A DNA stretch of 17,500 nt from Cryptococcus deneoformans JEC21 (Eukaryota; Basidiomycota; Tremellomycetes; Tremellales; Cryptococcaceae). Shown here one piece after another: positions 10,108 through 17,500 of the stretch. The stretch is taken from positions 535,799 to 553,298 of the forward strand of contig NC_006693.1 of assembly GCF_000091045.1 (NCBI RefSeq), written 5' to 3'. The position numbers and the translations under genes were made by a program. How positions within the stretch are numbered: the first letter of the stretch is position 1; each line of letters opens with the position of its first letter. Below the pieces are notes generated by a model. The model was not told the DNA's origin. It did no database searches and saw only the letters and a program-made list of their open reading frames with translations.

Positions 10108-10133
10108 ACGCGTGTTTCCGTTACTGACGCGTC
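10108..10133. promoter_or_regulatory. Two MluI cell-cycle boxes (ACGCGT) upstream of the kinase gene
   Basis: ACGCGT occurs at 10108-10113 and inside the palindrome GACGCGTC at 10126-10133, with starts 19 bp apart. In fungi this is the core site of MBF (Mbp1/Swi6-type) regulators of G1/S genes. The pair lies about 130 bp upstream of the pyrimidine-rich leader, a sensible promoter position. A single ACGCGT is expected about four times by chance in a window this size, so only the close pair is suggestive. Confidence 0.45.
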
Positions 10134-10268
10134 GGGGTTCAACCGCCCGGAAAGTTACTCAATCAGGGAATTATGGGTGCAGAGTTTCAGGCGACTAGGC
10201 GTTTGTTGTTAGTTGTTGCACACGGACCTCTTCCAACATCTAACATCCGCCATCGTGTCTGACCAATC

Positions 10269-10345
10269 CTCGTCCACCTCATCTCCTTCTCTTTCCCATT
10301 CCATTGTCTTTTCCATCTCTTCTCCTCCCTCTCCTCCTCTTTTTA
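10269..10345 (+). promoter_or_regulatory. Pyrimidine-rich tract, probable transcription start and 5' leader of the kinase gene
   Basis: This stretch is almost entirely C and T on the plus strand, a common feature of Cryptococcus-type promoters and transcription start regions. From here to 10444 the plus strand contains no ATG. That fits an untranslated leader exon ending at the GTAAGT donor at 10445. Confidence 0.5.
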
Positions 10346-10444
10346 CACGCCGCCACCGTCGTTTTTACCAGTGTCTCTAAGTGCGAGAAGCTCTTCAGAC
10401 ACTGTGCATTCAAGTCATTGCTAGTTAAGACTCTGGAACACATT

Positions 10445-10716
10445 GTAAGTCGATGTTTGCTGCTTCAACCAAGTGTCATGCCCTCGTCTTGCATCGTCTC
10501 TACAACAGTCCTTCCCCGTATTCGATCCTTACTCCTTCCTTTCATGCCACCTTCGGTAGGCTCTTTTTCACCCCAAACGGCCATCGCTGTCTTGTTCTGT
10601 TGCAAGATACCGCCGCACTGTCAAACACCGGAGGGTCCAAGCTGAACAACTGCTTTCCCATTAGCTCTGGTGACTTGGTCCCCCTCCCGCATTAATCTAA
10701 CGCGTCTATGCATCAG
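10445..10716 (+). other. Putative 5' leader intron of the kinase gene, acceptor uncertain
   Basis: A consensus donor GTAAGT lies at 10445-10450. A strong branch/acceptor pair, CTAAC at 10697-10701 and CATCAG ending at 10716, would make a 272-nt intron. All three ATGs between the leader and the gene (10453, 10478, 10544) fall inside it, so splicing would clear the leader of upstream starts. This acceptor lies 6 nt beyond ATG 10708 and would remove it, leaving ATG 10804 as first start. A weaker acceptor (CCCATTAG ending at 10664) would keep ATG 10708. Confidence 0.5.
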
Positions 10717-13700
10717 CAAAGAGCACCCGCCGCCCACCATCATTCTTATTCGTACGCGCCTTATCCACACGCTTCAGTTTCTGCCGAAAATACTGTTCCC
10801 TCGATGGCGCAGCCTCAAGTGTACTACCAGCAGCCACCGGCTGACTTTTACCCGCACGTGCCGGGTCATAACCCACACACTGGTGCATCCCACGGCACAC
10901 AGGCGGGGCCATCCCAATCAGCGGAAAACAACGCATTCGCCATGCCGGACGTTCGTCAATCAAAATCCGCCCGACCACGGCCGCCTCCTTCGTCCGTTAC
11001 AATGCCCATGATCCCCACTTCGCTTCCCGACCCATCTATGCATTCGTACGCTCCGGTACAAGCTCCTGTTCCCCAACAGCAGACGCGTACTGCTAACCGC
11101 CGTTCACACAATCCTGCTGCCACTTTGAATTCGCCCTCGGCGCCGCGGCCTGAGGAGCTGACAGATGAATATGTCTTGCACCCTTCAGTGTACGCATTCA
11201 AACAAGAGTACCCGCGGCGAGCCATGGTCGGCTTGGGCCCGTATATAGTGCTACAGACATTGGGAGAAGGCGAATTCGGCAAAGTCAAGCTAGGTGTTCA
11301 TGCGGACTACGGCGTGGAAGTTGCAATCAAGTTAATCAGGCGAGGTGATCTTCAAGAAGAGGCTCATGCAAGCAAAGTCGAAAGAGAAATCAACGTTTTA
11401 AAGGTGAGCCCGATATCTCGCAAATCATACCCTTACGGCCGTATGTTGGCTGACTTGTTCTTCAGACATTGAAACACCCAAACATCGTGCGTATGTTCGA
11501 TGTTCTTGATACGCACAAATATATCGGTATTGTGTTGGAGTTTGCTGGAGGTAGGCTTGTTCTTCGCATCTTTACATTATACTGATATAGTTCAGGCGGG
11601 GAGCTTTTTGAGTACATCCTTGCCAACGAGTACCTGAAGGACAAAGAAGGTCAAAGGATTTTTGCTCAACTAATATCCGGCGTGGACTACCTGCACAAGA
11701 AAGGCGTCATCCACCGTGACTTGAAGTTGGAAAATTTATTACTCGACAAGAACAGGAATCTTATCATTACGGATTTCGGGTTTGCAAACCAATTTGACTT
11801 GTCCAAAGGGGATCTCATGTCTACCAGTTGCGGAAGTCCGTGCTACGCCGCGCCAGAACTTGTCGTGCTGGACACACCTTACCATGGTTCCGCGGTCGAC
11901 ATCTGGTCCTGCGGAGTCATCCTTTACGCCATGCTTGCTGGATATCTTCCTTATGACGACGATCCTGACAACCCCGATGCCGGAAATGTTGTTGAGCTTT
12001 ATCGCTATATCATGAATACCGAACTGCATTATCCGGATCACGTATCGCCACTGGGCAAGAACCTACTCCAACATATGCTTATCCTTCACCCCGAGCATCG
12101 AATCAAGATACCTGTTATTGTCAAACATCCATGGCTCAAATCCTATCATGACATGTTCAATAAGTCTGTCGAGGAATGCGAGGCAGCCTTCCAGGATGCC
12201 ATGTATAGGAAAAGTAGACAAGCCAGAAAGGAACTGCAAGAGCGTCGCAGAGTTCAGACACAAGCTCGCGAATCCTTACAGACGAAGGAGAGGGCCCATG
12301 TGCAGCGAAGCCAGAGCAGTGCTCCAGGCACGATTATCAATGCAGCTGCACTTGATCAAATCCGTCGCCGACCACATAGTGCTATGCCCGGGTCCACCCC
12401 ACTTCCCGAAATCATTGCTAAGCACTCTGAGTCAGTAGATGACGTAGCGCTCACTATGCGATCGGCTACGCCCCCAACTGCCCTCTCTCAACCGACTGAG
12501 ATTCGTTCCCCTACTACTGAGTCCCCGCGCCCACGGTCTGAGTCCATGGCTCCTCGCCTTTCATTTACGACGTCCGTCAGTACCCCTACTGCCATGACTG
12601 TTGAGACGCCATCCTCCGTCCCAGTGCAATCCCCCACCGACGCTCTGCCCCCTGCGGCAATGACTGTGATGCAGCCTTCGGTGGAAGCAGCGCCACCAAT
12701 GCGAGATCACAAGAACCGTAACACCATTCAAGTGGAACATGCCGGGGAAGGGTTGCATGACAGAGCGAAGGAAGCCTTTGATGCCAACCATGGACGTGCA
12801 GATGGATCAATGGAAACGACAAGCACTGCTGACACCGGGATGGTCGCATCTTCGCTTCTTGACGTGAAACGGGAAGAATCGACTGATATTGAGATGGAGT
12901 CAGGCTCTTCGGACAGCGAACAGCCCAAACCGGCAAACGATGGTATCTCGCAGCAGCCCGGAGAGAAGTCAATGGATATACCTCCTATCGTTCCGATAAC
13001 GATTCCTCTTGCCCCTCCCGCAGAATCCGGTACCGCAACAGCAGCAAACGATTCTTCACAGGTCCTCGAACCGCAGGAAAAGTTGTCGCCCGCTCTCGTC
13101 GAGCATGGGTCTGCTTCCATCGATGAAATGGCATCCCCCTCCACTCCCCGGGTTTCCACATCTGTTGAACAGGAACCTGTCAATATCACTCCTCGCGCAA
13201 AAATGCGGGCGCCCCCAGTTGCTACCACTCCAAAGGCCTCTCTGGTTAACGAACGGAAGAGACATGGTTCTATGCCCCCTCCAATGGGCCCCAGCTTTGT
13301 TTCAGATTCCCGACCAGAATCTTCGCTCACTGCGACTGGGCTCCCTAAACTTCCGAAAAAGGATCGATACCGGAAAGGCATGTCGCTTGATAAATTCGGA
13401 CTGGCGAAACTTCTGGGTCATGCTTCGCAGGCTCACACAACGGTGCACGGTGAAGGAAAGATGGCCCCTCCTAGTGCCAGTTCCAGTGCTCTTGCGCTGC
13501 AACATCAATTACAGCAACATGGAGGCCAGAGCCAGGCGGTATCAGAGAGCGACAGTGTCAAAAAGTCGAGAAGGCGAACTTTGCAGTTTGGTTTCCATAG
13601 GTGAGTGCAGTTGTGTAATTTCAATATGACAAGTGTCCTCTAACATTAAGACAGTCGCAAGGATAGCAAGGCATCTTCTGCTGCGGTCGCCACTCCTGGA

Positions 13701-15321
13701 ACCCCTCTTATGGACAAGGACACCAATGGTGAGAACAGGTTATCTTCCATTACTGGTGGCACTGCCTCTCTGAGGGATAAGAGAAGGAAAACAGTTCAAA
13801 TTGGCTTAAGCACGTACGTTCTCATTTCAGTCTTTCACTCCCAGCATGGCTGATTCTTTTCATCTAGTCAATCCGAACAGAAAGATACAACGGTAAACGT
13901 TCCTGGTCTCTCTTCTTCTGGTCATTTAGTCAAGAACCCTGCTACCGAACCTCCCCAGGGAATCTCCATTGGTCCTGTCGTTGGGACAGATGCCTCTGCA
14001 CTGAGCCAAAGCTCTCCCTCGGCGGTTGCATTGGAAGCATTTGCTGCACAGCAGGGTCATTATCCTAGCTACCGGGGATCTTCTAGCAGGGCTTCCAAAG
14101 TCATGGACTGGTTCCGCCGCAAAACATTTGTAAAAGAGACATTACCCGAGCCCAAATCGCCGGTCATCAAGTCGGATTCCCAGTCGTCATTTGTACGAAT
14201 TGGTGAAGTTGCCTCACCTGCGAGCAAAACACAGGAATCTGCTCAAGCGTCAACGGTTTCTCAGGAAAACACTGACAAGGCGGAAGAGAAAATTGACTCA
14301 ACCGCTGATCAGGAGAATGCCGCAAAGACAACTCCGACCAAATCCCCTGTTTTGCCACAACCCATCGGTGCTACTGCTACGACACCCTCTGTAATGATAA
14401 CTCCTCCTCGTCCGACTGCTGCTACCACACCTACTATTGGTTCTTCAACACAGCAGTCTCCACCCACTACTATCCGTACACGATCAGCCTCAACATTCAC
14501 TTTCGACGAGTCCAAAATTCGCGTGCACACTGGTCTGGTTGATCAGTCAGCGCTTTCCACCAAGCCACCGCAAGATGTCTTTGTGGAAGTCATACAGGTC
14601 TTGCGCGGTATGGGCGTGGAGATGAAGCGTGAGAGTGATTTCAAATTGAGGTGCACGAGAGCAAAGAAGAAGGCCGCTGGCACCTCGATCGGCTTGGGAA
14701 GCGTCGTTAGTACGGGGTCGGGTATGAGCCCTTTCTCGATTATGAACAATGCTTCAGCCAGCAAGGTAAGAGCCTTTTTTATCGTCAGTGAATGACCGCT
14801 GACCTCGAATGGCATTAGACCGACTCTCGAGGGTTGCCTAGACCTACTAGTCCCTCTGCTGTGGCTAACCGATCGAGCGCAGGTATCAAGGGTCTTCTCC
14901 GTCGGGGAAGTTCTCGATCCTCTGCTCACCCTGCTCGACTTACTCGGACTGGTGATGAGGTTCCCAACCCACCATCTCAATCCACGCCAAATCTAGAGCT
15001 GCCTGAGTCGTCGATGGCATCCAAACCTGAACCATTATATGGCAAAGAATTGTGGGTACTTATAATCTGCAGTGGTTGCGAACATAAACTAAGCTTTGAA
15101 TAGAATGGACGCCGGGGACGAAGTGAAATTTACAGTAGAGTTGTGCAAGATGAAGAATTTACCCGGGCTTTTTATCCTCAAGATCAAAAGAACAAAGGGC
15201 AATCTTTGGTCATTCAAGTTCATATACCAGACAGTGATTGAGTAAGTTCTGCCCCATTGACTACAGTGGGGAGCATACCAGCTGACTGAACGGCAGGCGT
15301 ACAACCACCCTCACACACTGA
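10708..15321 (+). CDS. KIN4: Kin4-like Ser/Thr protein kinase with split C-terminal KA1-type region
   Basis: CAMK-type kinase; yeast Kin4 guards spindle orientation by restraining mitotic exit. Eight exons: 10708-11403, 11466-11550, 11596-13600, 13655-13813, 13868-14765, 14819-15051, 15104-15241, 15297-15321. They encode 1412 aa and introns are 45-62 nt. The kinase domain spans about 178-442: GEGEFG 186-191, catalytic-loop Lys partner K208, HRDLKLEN 300-307, DFG 320-322, and T337 in the T-loop before CGSPCYAAPE. Kin4-like signatures are GPYI, KYIGIVLEF, AIKLIRR and LAGYLPYDDD. A Ser/Pro/Thr-rich linker of about 700 residues includes VMDWFRRKTFVK. A first KA1-like half lies at about 1194-1250 (KIRVHTGLVDQS, LRGMGVEM, FKLRC). 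A second lies at 1360-1412 (DAGDEVKFTVEL, KNLPGLF, KGNLWSFKFIYQT) and ends in ERTTTLTH. The alternative start at 10804 would remove 32 residues. Exon 4 appears duplicated (see findings). The kinase identity is near certain; Kin4 is probable. Confidence 0.85.
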
Positions 15322-15761
15322 TTCATCAATCATACCACATGATACGTCCAGTAATTCCGGCATGGTTTCTGGTGCAAGTCAAGAAATAGATCCATTCATT
15401 TGCATCCTCGATACCCAATTCCCGTTTTCATTGACACCCCCCTGTAGTTTTTAATCCGCATAATCGTTATGTTCTGATTTCGTTGTCTATATTATTGAAT
15501 TAGCATCTTTTCTTGGCCAATCCTTCCCCACAAGAACCCATACAACAATATACATTTAAGTACAGTCTTCAATTTTCCAGTCCGCATTGTTCTAGTTCCA
15601 TGACTTGCAGTCACTTTTTAGACAGGTTATTCAATTGAGACCATTATGTAAAAGTCATTGTCTGTCGTCAATGTTTTAAATGATCGTTCTAACAGAAGAT
15701 CGGAGCCCAAAAAGGGCATATTTGTAGTGAATTGCTGATTTTACGTAGAAAAGGGGAAATG

Positions 15762-15802
15762 ATGATGGTACGGGAGCAACAATCCTGCTAATGATGGTAC
15801 GG
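15762..15802. repeat. 12-bp direct repeat ATGATGGTACGG
   Basis: Identical copies lie at 15762-15773 and 15791-15802, with starts 29 bp apart, about 440 bp downstream of the kinase stop. The second copy runs into GGTACC. No known element is recognised. Confidence 0.4.
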
Positions 15803-16332
15803 TACCAAGCCAATCCTACATAATACTCATCTCTTCGTTTAATATCGGCTCTTGCCGAGGGACACTTACTGCCTTCACTTGTTAAGCACTGTACGTTCTA
15901 ATGCAGGTGTTGTTGTCATCTCTATAGCTTGTTCAGATTCCATCTTTGAGTATGTCCTCGCAATTTGGATTGGACTTGGGTCGAGGTTTAAGAGGCAACA
16001 AAATATCGTCTTGAGAGGAGTGCACATGTTTGTCGTCGGTGGGTGACTTCAATCTGAGCATGCTCCAAAAAGGCATATTCATTGTTTGACTAAAATGGGG
16101 TCAATAATTGTTGATGACAGAACTTAATTCGTTCAAAGCTTCTGACGACCTGATGAATATTACTCATAACAGCCCTCAAAACGGTTCCGGGATTCAAAAC
16201 AGCCGAGAGTCCAACGATGTAAGACTTTGACATGACCATCTTACGTTTTCTGTCAAAAAAAGTGTCTAGTGCAGGGAGGTCAAATGAGCACCAACGTGGA
16301 GAAGAAGCTCCTAAGGCTGGAAGAGACATCAA

Positions 16333-16792
16333 TCAGTCACTCACTATCTGTGTCTGGTCTGTAGGGCTTCGAAAAGATTTGTAGGCAGGAAAGATAAGGA
16401 AGGCAATGGCCATCAGAGTTGAGGGGAAGTCGAGCCTCCGCTGACCTTCTGTATGGTCTATGCTATAGGCAAGGGGATTATTTGTAGCAGCACTACAGGA
16501 CTTACTACGATAATATAAGCTTGCTTGGAACTCTGCCTGCCAACTGCTTTTCAATTCAATTTCGAGCATCTTAGGCACCAACCATATGATGATGGAAGCT
16601 GAGATGATAGCGTTTGCGGCGATTACAGGTGTTTGTAGAGAACCACAATGGATTCTAAAGGTCGAGAAGTCTGGAAACAAGGTGCATTTAGTCACTACTT
16701 GGCGGAAGAAGCTGGGCTACAGGATTGGTATCAGTAATGTTGGAGGCTGCTGGTCAGGTGTGTTGTGGTCAGCGACAATTATGCGGACGTCT
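16333..16792 (-). pseudogene. Possible broken or multi-exon membrane-protein fragment
   Basis: Reading leftward from 16792, just after a splice-like CTAG, one frame runs to the stop at 16333 with a single internal TAG at 16717-16719. Before the TAG it reads VRIIVADHNTPDQQPP. After it come SFFRQVVTKCTLFPDFSTFR and a hydrophobic segment (VIAANAIISASIIIWLV). A second hydrophobic patch is AIAFLIFPAYKSF. A GTAAGT donor at about 16506-16511 and a GTGAGT close to the 3' end hint at splicing. It may be a decayed gene, a gene whose TAG is spliced out (the TAG itself sits in an acceptor-like CCTGTAG), or chance. No family is recognised. Confidence 0.2.
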
Positions 16793-17078
16793 AGATATTC
16801 ATGCAAAGGACGTTAGTCTGTAGATGGGAGTCAATCTTCACCCCCTCGTTCCTTGTCTCTCAGCTGTAGGAAGCTAGATACCATTGCCTCTCTACTGGAC
16901 TTGATCGTGGGCCTTGGGAGCATGGAAATGCGGATGAGGAGAGGTTGGTCTTTTAACGACAGCCCACGGACGCGTACCGCGAAGACGGCTGCACGGCGAT
17001 AAACATCCACTCTGTCAGTATTGCTCACGTCTATACTTCTAGTCGACGTTGTAGGTGGGCAGAGGAAGAAGAAACACA

Positions 17079-17458
17079 TCAAGAGTCATCAAGGCCTGAA
17101 ATGCTTCCGATAGATACATCAGTTACTGAGTATGATTCATCAGCATCAGGCACCTCCATATTTCTGGTACCATTTGGGACTGACGAGACGCTGACGTGAG
17201 GCTGAGGGGGAAGAGTCCGTGCCACGGAGAGTGTGCGGAAAAGAAAGAGGCGGTGACCGATGATCCAGACCAAGCCCATCCGAAAGGTTCGTCGTAATAG
17301 CGGCTGACCGGACTGATGGTACCTAGAGAATGTTTCATCAGGCGATTACTGCTATTGGGTGGGGCAGGAATGATCGTTTCAGAAGCAATAACGAAATACC
17401 GTAAGACCCGCAATGCTGCATTTGCAGCACCATTCTGCACAACTGTCACGATTGCCGG
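17079..17458 (-). CDS. C-terminal end of an unidentified gene running off the right edge
   Basis: Two minus-strand exons can be joined: 17458-17400 and 17322-17079. The acceptor before the first is CCCTAG after a CTAAT branch. The intron at 17323-17399 (77 nt) has a GTATTT donor, CTGAT branch and CTCTAG acceptor. The joined phase-2 reading gives IVTVVQNGAANAALRVLR, then YHQSGQPLLRRTFRMGLVWI, a basic hydrophobic stretch (RLFLFRTLSVAR) and an acidic Ser-rich tail ending GLDDS. The composition looks like a membrane-associated segment followed by a cytosolic tail. I do not recognise the family, and the donor is not the strongest type, so the model is tentative. Confidence 0.35.
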
Positions 17459-17500
17459 CTAGGGCGAGGAGCTGTAATATTAGCTTTGCGCCTTTAACGT

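Larger units (their letters stand above)
9008..10260. other. Long non-coding stretch between the Sec39 and kinase genes
   Basis: About 1.25 kb without a convincing gene on either strand; the open frames are short and do not resemble known proteins. Part must be the divergent promoters of the Sec39 gene (leftward) and the kinase gene (rightward). It contains a TGACGTC element, a short perfect hairpin, a cluster of GTAC-centred inverted repeats and two ACGCGT boxes, listed separately. A long non-coding RNA cannot be excluded. Confidence 0.5.
15322..17078. other. 1.76-kb stretch without a convincing gene
   Basis: The first few hundred bases are presumably the kinase 3' UTR. Beyond that, both strands carry only short frames (60-120 codons) without recognisable families. 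Several minus-strand pieces between 16090 and 17060 have protein-like composition and splice-like edges, but I could not join them into one model. The plus strand also has a short Met-initiated frame at 16648. Low-copy remnants, a fast-evolving small gene or non-coding RNA are all possible. Confidence 0.45.

Noticed and set aside
10063..10155. tRNA-like element: ACTTTCC and GGAAAGT ends with a GGTTCAA block near 10136
   Set aside because: The ends pair and a T-arm-like block is present, but the T stem has a mismatch and there is no D-arm A-box or plausible anticodon arm.
10304..10695. Small plus-strand frames in the kinase leader (113 and 80 codons)
   Set aside because: One lacks an ATG and the other starts inside the putative leader intron; both are low-complexity and CT-rich.
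12728..13381. 217-codon minus-strand open frame
   Set aside because: It lies opposite the kinase linker, which has coherent frame and splicing, and it is an antisense shadow of Ser/Pro-rich codons.
15700..16090. Near-repeat CCAAAAAGGCATATT seen near 15706 and 16061
   Set aside because: The copies differ by an indel, lie 350 bp apart and share no flanking similarity, so they do not support a mobile-element terminal repeat.
1..17500. Overrepresentation of ACGCGT across the window (about seven copies)
   Set aside because: Roughly four are expected by chance, and some lie in coding sequence, so only the close pair at 10108-10133 was kept.
1..17500. Secondary-metabolite or other functional gene cluster
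   Set aside because: The genes have unrelated roles (chromatin, surface protein, redox, vesicle tethering, kinase) and mixed orientation; nothing suggests a shared pathway.

Overview
The window looks like a gene-dense segment of a basidiomycete yeast chromosome, most likely Cryptococcus or a close Tremellales relative. Almost every gene is broken by very short introns (about 41 to 77 nt) with GTRNGT-type donors, CTRAY branch sites and TAG/CAG acceptors, and the proteins are fungal. The species cannot be fixed from the sequence alone. There is no bacterial feature, CRISPR array, rRNA, tRNA or recognisable transposon.

Layout. 1-940 (+): 3' part of a class I histone deacetylase of the Hos2/HDAC3 type, cut by the left edge. 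1292-3563 (-): a secreted parallel beta-helix protein with a C-terminal coiled coil and membrane anchor. 4115-5630 (+): a membrane-anchored short-chain dehydrogenase/reductase in eight exons, divergent from the beta-helix gene. 5679-9007 (-): a Sec39/NBAS-type subunit of the Dsl1 ER-tethering complex, tail to tail with the dehydrogenase and only 48 bp away. 9008-10707: a long non-coding stretch with inverted repeats, paired ACGCGT boxes and a pyrimidine-rich leader. 10708-15321 (+): a 1412-aa Kin4-like protein kinase in eight exons with a C-terminal KA1 half-domain. 15322-17078: no convincing gene, but scattered minus-strand coding-like fragments. 17079-17458 (-): the likely last two exons of a gene running off the right edge.

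The genes are housekeeping or regulatory functions (chromatin, ER-Golgi traffic, cell-cycle kinase, lipid or carbonyl redox) and do not form a pathway cluster. All exon joins were made by hand by keeping frame and splice consensus, and each complete gene model closes in frame. I did not find a clear new biological system. The points most worth a second look are an apparent tandem exon duplication in the kinase, lost signature residues in the deacetylase, the architecture of the beta-helix membrane protein, and the leader/start ambiguity of the kinase.
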